In this document: positions 15,527 through 24,049 of the stretch, piece after piece
Layout: every line of letters begins with the position of its first letter
Numbering within the stretch: position 1 is the first letter of the stretch
Assembly: GCF_019207085.1 (NCBI RefSeq)
Contig: NZ_JAATOM010000041.1
Location: 1-32,415 of the forward strand
Reading direction: 5' to 3'
DNA length: 32,415 bases
Source of the DNA: Variovorax sp. dw_308
GTDB lineage: Bacteria > Pseudomonadota > Gammaproteobacteria > Burkholderiales > Burkholderiaceae_C
Translations under genes and position numbers: made by a program
The notes under the pieces: generated by a model
What the model was told of the DNA's origin: nothing
What the model saw: only the letters and a program-made list of their open reading frames with translations
The model's database searches: none

Positions 15527-16783
15527 CTATTGCGCCGGCCTCACCATCTTGCATTCGGTGCCCTGCGCCAGTTCGTTGCCGGTGTAGACCGCATCGGTGC
15601 GGAAGCCGTAACTGGTGCCCTCCCAGCCCACCTTCACGACCTTGCCGTCGACCGGTGCAATCGTGTTGACCACCTGCGGCAACAGCAGTTGATGGTCTTC
15701 GCCGCGCATGCGCACCGGCCCCACCACCGAGTCGAAGCTCATGTCTTCCATGGCACGGGCGACCTTCATCGAATCGGTGCTGCCCGCCTTGTGGACGCCG
15801 GCTGCCAGCAGGCGCAAGGTCATCTCGATGCGCGGCGACAGGAACTCCTGGTGCATCTTCGCCTTGTAGGCCTTGGCCAATGCATCGACCTTGGGCGTGT
15901 CTGCCTCGCCCGGATGCCATTCGGCCACCCAGGTCAACTGCCCGATCTTCGCCTGCGATACCGCCAGCACGGTGCCGGGGATCGAGCCCGCGCTGTGATT
16001 GAAGTAGCGCAGGTTGTAGCCCGCGTCGCCAGCCGCCTTGAGCAGCAGCGTCATGTCCTGGCCCCAGTTGCCGGTGATGACTGAATCGGCGCCCGACTGC
16101 TTGATGTTGGTGACGTAGGGCGCGAAGTCCTTGACGCGGCCGATCGCGTGCAACTGCTCCCCGACGAACTGGATGTCGGGGCGCGCCGTGCCGACCATCT
16201 GGCGGCCGTAGCTGGCCCACTGCTTGCCGTGCGCGTAGTCCTGGTTCAGCAGGTAGATCTTCTTGATGTCCGGCGTCTTCTTGATGTAGTTGGCGATGGC
16301 CTTCATCTTCATCGCCGTGTTGGCTTCGGTCTGGAAGTGCCAGAAGCTGCAGTTCTTGCCGGTGAGGTCGGGGTCGATCGACGAGTGGTTCAGCACGATC
16401 AGTTCCTTGCCCGGGTTGCGCTCGTTCCAGCGCGCCACCGACTGCACCAGCGCGGCCACCACCGATGAGCCCGAGCCGCCGGTGACGATCACCTGCGCAC
16501 CCTGGTCGATGGCCGCCTGCAGCGCGCTCTGGCTTTCCTGCGCGGAGAGCTTGCTGTCGAACTGCAGCAACTGCATCTTCTGCCCGTTCGGCAATGCGCC
16601 CTTGGCGTTGAGGTCGTCCACCGCGAAGCGCAGGTGCGCCAGCATCAGTTCGCCCACGTTGGCGAAGGGGCCGGAGAGCGGGTCGATGTAGGCGACCTTG
16701 TAGGTGGCCGGTTGCGCCTGCGCGGCGCTCGCGGCCAGGACCAATGCAGCCACGGCCAGCGGCGCGCGCTTGAAGAAATTCAT
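15527..16783 (-). CDS. ABC-type substrate-binding protein, branched-chain amino acid (LivK) type
   Basis: A 418-residue secreted periplasmic binding protein of the Peripla_BP_6 type. Residues 1-24 form a signal peptide ending at SAAQAQ. The mature part begins YKVAYIDPLSGPFANVGE, typical of LivK-like proteins, followed by the GGSGSSVVAALVQSVARW segment (the conserved ligand-site Ser/Thr region) and SGADSVITGNWGQDM. ATG 16783 has a GAGGAG site nine bases away. No permease or ATPase gene of an ABC transporter is present beside it, so it is an orphan here. It lies 67 bases downstream of the TetR gene on the same strand and divergent from the acyl-CoA ligase, so the ligand is probably the acid this cluster handles rather than an amino acid. 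Confidence 0.88.
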   Translation of the reverse strand: MNFFKRAPLAVAALVLAASAAQAQPATYKVAYIDPLSGPFANVGELMLAHLRFAVDDLNAKGALPNGQKMQLLQFDSKLSAQESQSALQAAIDQGAQVIVTGGSGSSVVAALVQSVARWNERNPGKELIVLNHSSIDPDLTGKNCSFWHFQTEANTAMKMKAIANYIKKTPDIKKIYLLNQDYAHGKQWASYGRQMVGTARPDIQFVGEQLHAIGRVKDFAPYVTNIKQSGADSVITGNWGQDMTLLLKAAGDAGYNLRYFNHSAGSIPGTVLAVSQAKIGQLTWVAEWHPGEADTPKVDALAKAYKAKMHQEFLSPRIEMTLRLLAAGVHKAGSTDSMKVARAMEDMSFDSVVGPVRMRGEDHQLLLPQVVNTIAPVDGKVVKVGWEGTSYGFRTDAVYTGNELAQGTECKMVRPAQ

Positions 16784-16850
16784 GTTGTTGTCTCCTCTGG
16801 GTTGTGATGGTGGATCAGATTCGAAGTGGATTGCGCCCGGGCGGGCGCGC

Positions 16851-17519
16851 TCATGTCTTGAGGCCGAGCACCCGCAAGGCCAGCTTGCCGAGCGCGGCGA
16901 CCACCTCGTCGGGTGACAGGCGGCCGTCGGGCCGGTACCAGGTGTAGAGGAAACCCGGCAGGCTGCACGCGGCCAATGCCGTGATCCGGGTGTCGTCGAA
17001 ATCGAGATCGCCATCGCGGCGTGCCTGCTCCAGCAGCGGACACAGCTGGTCGTAGAAGTGGTGGGCCAGCTTTGTCTGCGCGGCGCGGTATTCGGGCCTG
17101 TAGGCCTGCGGGTCGCGGTACGGGAAGAAGGCCGCCGGATGGTGCGCCACGGTGTTGCGGATCAGGCGATCGAGGCCTTCGAGCACCTTCTCGCGCGCGG
17201 GCCGCTTGTCGTCGGGCGCGAAGTCCATCGACGTGAGGCACGCCACCGCGGGTGGCCAGGACAGCGCTTCGAAGATCTCCTGCTTGTCGCGGAAGTAGTA
17301 GTAGACGAAGGGCTTGGTCACGCCGAGCGCGCGCACCAGCTGCGCCATGGTGGTGTTCGCATAGCCCTGCGTCGCGAAGAGCTGCGTCGCCACCTGCAGG
17401 ATGCGCTCGCGCTGCAGGTCGGTGGCCGCCGTGGCGGCACGCTGGCGGCCATTGCCGCGCGGCAGCCGCACGTCACCGGCCGGCGCGGGTTTGTGCGGTG
17501 TCGCCGAAGTTATACCCAT
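16851..17519 (-). CDS. TetR family regulator
   Basis: A 222-residue regulator. After a polar, basic leader (1-36) comes the TetR helix-turn-helix: QRERILQVATQLFATQGYANTTMAQLVRALGVTKPFVYYYFRDKQEIFEA (about 37-86), with the characteristic VYYYFRDKQ recognition segment. The rest is an all-helical ligand-binding domain (about 90-220) with FFPYRDPQAYRPEYRAAQ. ATG 17519 overlaps a small inverted repeat that may be its operator. It is divergent from the acyl-CoA ligase with 64 bases between and in tandem with the LivK-type gene. The likely job is to repress the ligase/carboxylase operon, lifted by an acyl-CoA or the free acid; this is inferred from position only. Confidence 0.9.
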   Translation of the reverse strand: MGITSATPHKPAPAGDVRLPRGNGRQRAATAATDLQRERILQVATQLFATQGYANTTMAQLVRALGVTKPFVYYYFRDKQEIFEALSWPPAVACLTSMDFAPDDKRPAREKVLEGLDRLIRNTVAHHPAAFFPYRDPQAYRPEYRAAQTKLAHHFYDQLCPLLEQARRDGDLDFDDTRITALAACSLPGFLYTWYRPDGRLSPDEVVAALGKLALRVLGLKT

Positions 17520-17524
17520 CGGTA
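17513..17524. promoter_or_regulatory. Candidate TetR operator, TACC-CATC-GGTA
   Basis: A perfect 4+4 base inverted repeat with a 4-base centre, located at and just upstream of the TetR start codon and 60 bases before the ligase start. The TACC...GGTA ends resemble those of TetR-family operators for aromatic-acid and acyl-CoA regulators (PaaR-like). The repeat is short, so the call is weak. Confidence 0.35.
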
Positions 17525-17583
17525 GGATTGTTCGGGCACGATGCGGCAGACGCGGCTATCGATAACCCTCAGAGAGTGACGCC

Positions 17584-19209
17584 ATGGAGACAAGACAAAA
17601 AACAACCCTTCCCGTTCGTGCGCAGCAGCCCCTGCACGAACACCTGCGCACGCATGCCCGCGAGCGCGGCAGCCACCCCGCATGCATCTGGTACGGCAGC
17701 AGCATCAGCTTCGCCGAGCTGGACCGCGCCAGCGACGCCTTCGCCGCGCGCCTGCAGGCGCTGGGCGTGAAGAAGGGAGAGCCGGTGGTGCTCTTCCTCA
17801 ACAATTGCCCCCAGTACATCGTGGCGCACTTCGGCATCCAGAAGATCGGCGCCATCGTCTGTCCGAGCGGCCCGCTCAACAAGGAGCATGAACTGGCCTA
17901 CCAGGTCGGCGACCTCAAGGCGCGCGTGATCGTGGCCGCGTCCTCGCTGCTGCCGGTGGTCGAGAAGGTGCGCCCGCAGAGCGCGCTCGAGCATGTGTTC
18001 GCGGTGCACTACGCGGACTGGCTACCTGCGACGCCCACCATCGACCTGCCCGCCGAACTGACCGCCGCACGGCAGGTGCCGCGCGAGGTGCCGGCGGGTT
18101 GCGAAGACTTCTGGGCCGTGATGCACGCCGATGCCAGGCCGCAGCCGGTGGCCATCGACCTCGACGACGTGGCCTTGATGACCTACACCTCCGGCACCAC
18201 CGGCCTGCCCAAGGGCGCGATGCTGAGCTACGGCAACGCGCTGTTCAAGACCAGCGCGGCCGCCGATTGCAACGGCGTCGTGCCGGAAGACGTGGTGCTG
18301 TCCATCGCGCCGCTCTATCACATCGCCGGCATGCTGATGGGCGTCAACATCCCCGTGCTCACCGGCGTGACCTCGGTGCTGCTGCACCGCTTCGATGCGC
18401 ATGCCGTGCCGCAGGCGATCGACCGGTACAAGGCGACCTGGTGGTACAGCATCGCGCCGATGAACGTGGCCGTGATGCAGTTGCCCGACATCGCAACGTT
18501 CGACCTGTCGAGCCTGCGCATGAACCCCGTGACGAGCTTCGGCATCACCTTCACCGAAGGCCTGGCCAACCAGTGGAAGGGCTTCGCGAAGAACGCGAGC
18601 TCCTTCGAGGCGGCCTATGGCCTCAGCGAGACCCACACCTGCGACACCTACACGCCGCACGATGCGCCGCGCTGGGGCACGCAGGGCATTCCGGCGCCGG
18701 GCGTGACCATCCGCATCATCGATTCCGACACCGGCGAGGACATGCCCAGGGGCGAGATCGGCGAGATCATCCTCACCAGCGCCGGCTCGTTCAAGGGCTA
18801 CTGGAACAAGCCCGAGGCCACCGCCGCCACGCTGCGCAATGGCTGGGTGCACACGGGCGACATGGGCAAGATCGATGCGGACGGGTACCTCACCTTCATC
18901 GGCCGCTTCAAGGAAATGATCAAGGTCTCCGGCTACAGCGTGTTCCCGGAAGAGGTCGAGACCATCCTCATCAAGCATCCGGCCGTGGCGCAGGCTGCGG
19001 TCATCGCGCAGCCCGACGCTGAGAAGGGCGAGGTCGTGAAAGCCTTCATCGTGAAGAAGGCGGGCGCGGAGGTCGAGGCGGACGCGCTGATCGCCTGGTC
19101 GCGCGACAACATGGCCAGCTACAAGGCGCCGCGCAGCGTGCGCTTCATCGACGCATTGCCGACGACCGGCGCCGGCAAGGTGCTGCGCCGCCTGCTCAAA
19201 GACCAATAA
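17584..19209 (+). CDS. AMP-dependent acyl-CoA synthetase / ligase
   Basis: A 541-residue ANL-superfamily enzyme that should activate a carboxylic acid to acyl-AMP and then acyl-CoA. Motifs: A3 P-loop YTSGTTGLPKGA (201-212), A5 YGLSET (345-350), the A8 hinge GRFKEMIKVSGYSVFPEEVE (440-459), and the C-terminal catalytic Lys in GAGKVLRR (Lys532). The substrate pocket segments (APLYHIAGMLMG) resemble medium- or long-chain fatty acid ligases but cannot define the substrate. ATG 17584 has a weak AGAGAG site. Only 10 bases separate its stop from the GTG of the multidomain carboxylase, so the product acyl-CoA is probably the carboxylase substrate. It is divergently transcribed from the TetR gene. Confidence 0.92.
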   Translation: METRQKTTLPVRAQQPLHEHLRTHARERGSHPACIWYGSSISFAELDRASDAFAARLQALGVKKGEPVVLFLNNCPQYIVAHFGIQKIGAIVCPSGPLNKEHELAYQVGDLKARVIVAASSLLPVVEKVRPQSALEHVFAVHYADWLPATPTIDLPAELTAARQVPREVPAGCEDFWAVMHADARPQPVAIDLDDVALMTYTSGTTGLPKGAMLSYGNALFKTSAAADCNGVVPEDVVLSIAPLYHIAGMLMGVNIPVLTGVTSVLLHRFDAHAVPQAIDRYKATWWYSIAPMNVAVMQLPDIATFDLSSLRMNPVTSFGITFTEGLANQWKGFAKNASSFEAAYGLSETHTCDTYTPHDAPRWGTQGIPAPGVTIRIIDSDTGEDMPRGEIGEIILTSAGSFKGYWNKPEATAATLRNGWVHTGDMGKIDADGYLTFIGRFKEMIKVSGYSVFPEEVETILIKHPAVAQAAVIAQPDAEKGEVVKAFIVKKAGAEVEADALIAWSRDNMASYKAPRSVRFIDALPTTGAGKVLRRLLKDQ

Positions 19210-19219
19210 AAGGGCTTCA

Positions 19220-22200
19220 GTGTTCCAGAAAATCCTTGTGGCCAACCGCGGCGAGATCGCGGTGCGGCTGGCGCGCGCATTGCGCGATCTCGACATCGCC
19301 AGTGTGGGAGTCTTCGCGAAGGACGATGCGCAGGCGCTGCACGTGCGGCTGGCCGACAAGGCCGTGCCGCTCGACGCCACCGGTCCTTCTGCCTATCTCG
19401 ACATCGCCGCGCTGGTCGCGGTCGCGCGGGCCGAGGGCTGCGATGCTGTGCATCCGGGCTATGGCTTTCTCAGCGAGCGTGCCGACTTCGCGCAGGCGTG
19501 CGCCGACGCGGGGCTGGTGTTCATCGGGCCGACGCCGGAGCAACTGGCGCTGTTCGGCGACAAGGCCCGCGCGCGGGCCCTGGCCGCGCAGTGCAAGGTG
19601 CCGGTGATGCCCGGCAGCGCGGGCGCGGTGACGCTGGCGCAGGCCCAGGCCTTCCTCGCTCAACAGGTGGCCGACGGCTCCCACGCCGGCGTGATGGTGA
19701 AGGCCATCGGCGGGGGCGGTGGTCGTGGCATGCGCGCGGTGTTGCGTGCCGACGATCTGGCCGAAGCGCATGCGCGCTGCGTCTCCGAAGCGAAGGCGGC
19801 CTTCGGTGTCGATGGCGTGTACGTGGAGCGCCTGATGCTCGACGCGCGGCACATCGAAGTGCAGGTGCTGGGCGACGGGCATGCGGTAGCGAGCCTGGGC
19901 GAGCGCGAATGCACGCTGCAGCGGCGATTCCAGAAGCTCGTGGAAATCGCTCCGAGCCCGTCCCTGCCCGAATCGATCCGCGCCGAGGTCACCGCCGCTG
20001 CACTGCGCATGGCCGCGGCCGTGGGCTATCGCGGACTGGGCACTTGGGAGTTTCTCGTCGACGCGCAGGCGACCACCTTGCCATGGGTCTTCATCGAGGC
20101 CAATCCGCGCCTGCAGGTCGAGCACACGGTGACGGAAGCGGTGACGGGACTGGATCTCGTGCAACTGCAGATCGCGGTTGCCGCGGGGCAGCGCCTGGAC
20201 GAACTCGGCATCGAGACCGACCGCACGGCGCCGCAGCGCGGCTTCGCCGTGCAATGGCGCATCAATGCCGAGACGCTCGATGCGCAAGGCAATGCGCGGC
20301 CGGCGAGCGGCACGCTCTCGCGCTTCGACCTGGCTGAAGGGCCGGGCGTGCGCGTGGACAGCCACGGCTATGCGGGCCTGGCCCCGTCGCCGCACTACGA
20401 CACGCTGCTGGCCAAGTTGATCGTGCAGTCGTCAACGAAAAGCTTTGCGGATGCGTTGCGCCGCTCCCTGCGTGCGCTCGAAGAGTGCCGCATCGAAGGC
20501 ATCGCGACCAACCTGTCGCTGCTGCGCGCCATCGCGGCGCGGCCCGAGTTCGCCTCGCAGCATGTGCACACGCGCTTCGTCGAACAGCACCTCGCGGAAC
20601 TGCTGGCCAGCGCCGCGCAGCTCGATGCGGCGATGCAAAAATCGGCCGCGCCCGCCCACGCAGCCGCGGTGAAGCCAGGCATCGAGTTCGACGACAGCGA
20701 CGATGCACTGGTCGTTCGTGCGCCCATGCCCGCCAAGCTGGTGCAGTTCGAAGTCGCGGTGGGTGATGTGCTGCCGGCCGGCGCGCAGCTCGGCGTGCTC
20801 GAAGCCATGAAGATGGAACACCTGCTGAACGCACCGCAGGCCGGCCGCGTGGTCGCGCTGCTCGCTGCGCCCGGGGACTACCTCATCGAAGGCCAGCCGT
20901 TGGTCCAGCTTGAGGCGGTCGATGCCCAATCGATCGAAGCCGAGGCCCAGGCCGCGCATGACCTGTCGCTGATCCGTCCCGACCTGCAAAAAGTCATCGA
21001 CCGCCATGCCCCCACGCTTGACGCCAACCGCAAGGCGGCGGTCGACAAGCGCCACGCGCAGGGCGGCCGCACCGCACGTGCCAACATCGCCGACCTGTGC
21101 GACCTGGACAGCGACCCCGGCAGCTTCCTCGAATACGGCGCCCTCGCCATCGCCGCGCAGACACGCAGGCGCAAGCTCGACGACCTCATCGCCAACACGC
21201 CGGCCGACGGCATGGTCACCGGCATCGGCAGCATCAACGCGAAGCAGTTCGGCCCCGAGAAGTCGCGCTGCGCCGTGCTGGCCTATGACTACACCGTGCT
21301 GGCCGGCACGCAGGGCATGCGCAACCATGCCAAGACCGATCGCCTGCTCGGAATCGCGCACCAGCTCAAGCTGCCGGTCGTGCTGTTCGCCGAAGGCGGC
21401 GGCGGCCGGCCGGGCGACACCGACATGCCGATCGTCGCGGGCCTCAACAACCACACCTTCAGCCAGTTCGCGGCGCTGTCGGGCAAGGTGCCGGTGGTCG
21501 GCATCGTGCATGGCCGCTGCTTCGCCGGCAACGCGGCATTGCTCGGTTGCAGCGACGTCATCATCGCCACGCGCGGCAGCAACATCGGCATGAGCGGCCC
21601 GGCCATGATCGAGGGCGGCGGGCTCGGCACCTTTGCGCCGGAACAGATCGGCCCGAGCGGCGTGCAGTCGAAGAACGGCGTGATCGACGTGCTGGTGCAG
21701 GACGAGGCCGAGGCGGTCGCGGTCGCGAAGCAATACCTCTCGTACTTCCAGGGCGCGACCACCGACTGGCACTGCGCCGACCAGCGCACGCTGCGCCATG
21801 CGATCCCGGAGAACCGCCTGCGCGTGTACGACGTGCGCGCGGCGATGCGCGGCCTGGTCGACAGCGGCTCGCTGCTGGAACTGCGCGCAGGCTTCGGCCC
21901 CGGCATCCTCACCGCGCTCGCGCGCATCGAGGGCAAGCCGGTCGGGCTGATTGCCAACAACCCGCAGCACCTCGGCGGCGCCATCGACGTCGATGCGGCC
22001 GACAAGGCCTCCCGCTTCATGCAGCTGTGCAATGTGCATGGGCTGCCGATCGTGTCCCTTTGCGATACGCCGGGCTTCATGGTCGGCCCCGAGATCGAGG
22101 CGCAGGCGCAGGTGCGCCACGTCTGCCGCATGTTCATGGTGGAGGCGCATCTGCGCGTGCCGTTCTTCTGCGTGGTGCTGCGCAAGGGCTACGGCCTGGG

Positions 22201-22531
22201 CGCGCAGGCGATGGCGGCGGGCGGCTTCGATGCGCCGGTGTTCACTGTCGCCTGGCCGACCGGCGAGTTCGGCGCGATGGGCCTTGAAGGCGCGGTGCGG
22301 CTCGGCTACCGCAAGGAACTCGAGGCCGTGGCCGAAGGCGCCGAGCGCGACGCCCTGTTCAGGAAGCTCGTGGACCAGCAATATGCCAACGGCGAGGCGA
22401 TCAACATGGCGCAGACGCTGGAGATCGATGCGGTGATCGACCCGGCCGAGACGCGTGCCTGGCTGGTGCGCGGGCTCGCCTCGGCATCGCGCACGCCGGA
22501 TGCGGCGGTGGCCTACGTCGACACCTGGTAG
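19220..22531 (+). CDS. Single-chain acyl-CoA carboxylase (biotin carboxylase + biotin carrier + carboxyltransferase)
   Basis: The 1103-residue protein fuses all parts of a biotin-dependent acyl-CoA carboxylase. Residues 1-450 are biotin carboxylase: MFQKILVANRGEIAVR start, ATP-grasp GGGGGRGM (about 164-172), and FIEANPRLQVEHTVTE. The biotin carrier follows with EAMKMEH, biotin on Lys531. Residues about 593-1103 are carboxyltransferase with GGGRPGD, GNAALLGCSDVIIA and VLRKGYGLGAQAMAAGG, comprising both N (beta) and C (alpha) halves. The GTG at 19220 is the only start giving the conserved N-terminus. The order matches the single-chain long-chain acyl-CoA carboxylase described from Mycobacterium avium paratuberculosis. 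It fixes CO2 onto an acyl-CoA; the adjacent ligase and divergent TetR suggest a dedicated acid pathway. Confidence 0.93.
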   Translation: MFQKILVANRGEIAVRLARALRDLDIASVGVFAKDDAQALHVRLADKAVPLDATGPSAYLDIAALVAVARAEGCDAVHPGYGFLSERADFAQACADAGLVFIGPTPEQLALFGDKARARALAAQCKVPVMPGSAGAVTLAQAQAFLAQQVADGSHAGVMVKAIGGGGGRGMRAVLRADDLAEAHARCVSEAKAAFGVDGVYVERLMLDARHIEVQVLGDGHAVASLGERECTLQRRFQKLVEIAPSPSLPESIRAEVTAAALRMAAAVGYRGLGTWEFLVDAQATTLPWVFIEANPRLQVEHTVTEAVTGLDLVQLQIAVAAGQRLDELGIETDRTAPQRGFAVQWRINAETLDAQGNARPASGTLSRFDLAEGPGVRVDSHGYAGLAPSPHYDTLLAKLIVQSSTKSFADALRRSLRALEECRIEGIATNLSLLRAIAARPEFASQHVHTRFVEQHLAELLASAAQLDAAMQKSAAPAHAAAVKPGIEFDDSDDALVVRAPMPAKLVQFEVAVGDVLPAGAQLGVLEAMKMEHLLNAPQAGRVVALLAAPGDYLIEGQPLVQLEAVDAQSIEAEAQAAHDLSLIRPDLQKVIDRHAPTLDANRKAAVDKRHAQGGRTARANIADLCDLDSDPGSFLEYGALAIAAQTRRRKLDDLIANTPADGMVTGIGSINAKQFGPEKSRCAVLAYDYTVLAGTQGMRNHAKTDRLLGIAHQLKLPVVLFAEGGGGRPGDTDMPIVAGLNNHTFSQFAALSGKVPVVGIVHGRCFAGNAALLGCSDVIIATRGSNIGMSGPAMIEGGGLGTFAPEQIGPSGVQSKNGVIDVLVQDEAEAVAVAKQYLSYFQGATTDWHCADQRTLRHAIPENRLRVYDVRAAMRGLVDSGSLLELRAGFGPGILTALARIEGKPVGLIANNPQHLGGAIDVDAADKASRFMQLCNVHGLPIVSLCDTPGFMVGPEIEAQAQVRHVCRMFMVEAHLRVPFFCVVLRKGYGLGAQAMAAGGFDAPVFTVAWPTGEFGAMGLEGAVRLGYRKELEAVAEGAERDALFRKLVDQQYANGEAINMAQTLEIDAVIDPAETRAWLVRGLASASRTPDAAVAYVDTW

Positions 22532-22585
22532 CGCGGCGGGGCGCGGGCAGGTATTCCAGTCGCCTCGCTCGTCCGGCGATGACAT

Positions 22586-22599
22586 GGCATCGCGATGCC
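22586..22599. promoter_or_regulatory. Perfect 14-bp palindrome upstream of the SGNH hydrolase
   Basis: GGCATCG directly abuts its complement CGATGCC, with no loop. It lies 55 bases before the hydrolase start, in the gap after the carboxylase, and could be an operator for a dimeric regulator. An AT-richer CATAAACT stretch at 22617-22625 follows and may be a -10 region. Confidence 0.4.
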
Positions 22600-22653
22600 G
22601 AAGGCGTAATCAACACGCCATAAACTGCATCGTTTCCGCCGCCTGAAAGTCGC

Positions 22654-23931
22654 ATGACCTCCTGGCTCGACTGCCTGTTGCGCCCGGCGTTGGCCGCATT
22701 CGCATCGCTGGCGATCCTTTGCTCGCCAGCGACGGCGCAGCCGCGCGTCGATGCGCCGCGCTGGACCGCCAGCTGGGCGGCGGCGCCGCAGGGCCTGCCG
22801 CAGCCACCGGCCGTGAATGGCCCGCAACCCGCGCCCCCGCCGTCGTTTTACGCGCAGACGGTGCGCGAGCGCGTGTATCCGACGATCAGCGGCGAGCAGG
22901 CGCGCGTGCGCTTCTCCAACCGCTTCGGCAGTGCACCCTTGCACATTGCCGAGGCGAGTATCGCGCTGGGCACGGGCGGCAGCGCCTTGTCGCCGGCCTC
23001 CCTGCAGCCGCTGCTGTTCGGCGGTCGCCGCGAGATCACGATCGCCCCCGGCGCCGACGCCTGGAGCGACGCGGTGCCGGCCGAGGTGCGCGCCGGCCAG
23101 GCGATGGTGATCAGCTTCTACCTCGACGAGCGCACGCCCTTCGGCACGCTGCACCGGATGCCGGCCGGTGCGACCTGGGTGGCCCCCGGCAACATGGTGG
23201 GCGATGCGACGATGCCCGCCGCCGCACCCCTGGACTGGAACCACATCGTCACTGGGCTCGATGTGATGAGCCGCGGGCCGGTACGCGTCGTGGTGGCTTT
23301 CGGCGACTCGATCACCGAAGGCGTCAATGCCTTCGGGCCCGTGCTGGGCCGCTACCCCGATCGCCTGGCCGAGCGGCTGCGCGACGCCTCGCCCGGCGCG
23401 CCGGTGGTATCGGTGCTCAATGCCGGCATCGCGGGCAACCGGCTGCTCAGCGAAGTGGTCGGCCCCTCCGGCATCGACCGCTTCGCGCGCGACGTGCTGG
23501 CCCAGAGCGGCGTGACGCACGCGGTCGTGCTGCTGGGCATCAACGACATCGGCTTCGAGACATTCGTCGGCGGCCCGGGCAGCGCGGGGCCATTGACCCG
23601 CTCGGTGAGCGCCCAGCGCCTCATCGCAGGGCTGCAGCGTGTGGTCGACATGGCCCGCGCGCGCGGGGTGAAAGTGCTGCTCGGCACCCTGCTGCCCGTG
23701 AAAGGCAGCGGCTACTGGAGCGAGCAGAACGAGGACATCCGGCAGGCCGTGAACCGCTGGGTCCGCGACCAGCAAGTCGCCGCGGTGGTGGATTTCGATG
23801 CCGCGCTGCGCGATCCGCGTGATCCGCAGGCGCTCAATCCCGTCTACGACAGCGGCGACCACCTGCACCCCGGAGATGCAGGCAACGCCGCGATGGCGGC
23901 CGCCATCCCCTCGCGAGAACTGTTGCAGTAA
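22654..23931 (+). CDS. Secreted SGNH/GDSL-family hydrolase
   Basis: A 425-residue exported hydrolase, probably an esterase or acylhydrolase acting outside the cytoplasmic membrane. A signal peptide covers about residues 1-28 (LAILCSPATA-QP). A beta-rich N-terminal part (about 30-205) carries the TASWAAAP and VRERVYPTISGEQARVRFSN signature found in SGNH hydrolases of this subgroup. The catalytic domain has block I GDSIT with nucleophile Ser219, block II AGIAGNRLL (Gly/Asn), block III LLGINDIG (Asn) and block V DHLHPGDAGN with Asp402 and His405. The start ATG 22654 has a poor site (GAAAG). It stands alone, 122 bases after the carboxylase. A role in releasing an acyl substrate for the upstream ligase is possible but unsupported. 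Confidence 0.92.
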   Translation: MTSWLDCLLRPALAAFASLAILCSPATAQPRVDAPRWTASWAAAPQGLPQPPAVNGPQPAPPPSFYAQTVRERVYPTISGEQARVRFSNRFGSAPLHIAEASIALGTGGSALSPASLQPLLFGGRREITIAPGADAWSDAVPAEVRAGQAMVISFYLDERTPFGTLHRMPAGATWVAPGNMVGDATMPAAAPLDWNHIVTGLDVMSRGPVRVVVAFGDSITEGVNAFGPVLGRYPDRLAERLRDASPGAPVVSVLNAGIAGNRLLSEVVGPSGIDRFARDVLAQSGVTHAVVLLGINDIGFETFVGGPGSAGPLTRSVSAQRLIAGLQRVVDMARARGVKVLLGTLLPVKGSGYWSEQNEDIRQAVNRWVRDQQVAAVVDFDAALRDPRDPQALNPVYDSGDHLHPGDAGNAAMAAAIPSRELLQ

Positions 23932-24049
23932 GGCTCGCGTCCTGTAACTGCCGGTGGCGACTCTTTACGTGCGTGCCGGCATATGGCTGACAGAGCATTT
24001 ACAGGGCAAATGCACCATGAAGGCTCCTGCAACTCATGAGGAGCACCCC

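Noticed and set aside
19220..22531. Carboxylase as several genes joined by assembly error
   Set aside because: The frame is open without a stop through all three modules, each has its catalytic residues, and single-chain enzymes of this order are known, so it is a genuine fusion.
20432..22585. A 717-residue - strand frame opposite the carboxylase
   Set aside because: Same cause: codon-complement composition of the carboxylase, no recognisable domain, and no ribosome site.
22532..22653. Frameshift or lost gene after the carboxylase
   Set aside because: The gap is only 122 bases, has no conserved frame, and holds a palindrome and likely promoter.
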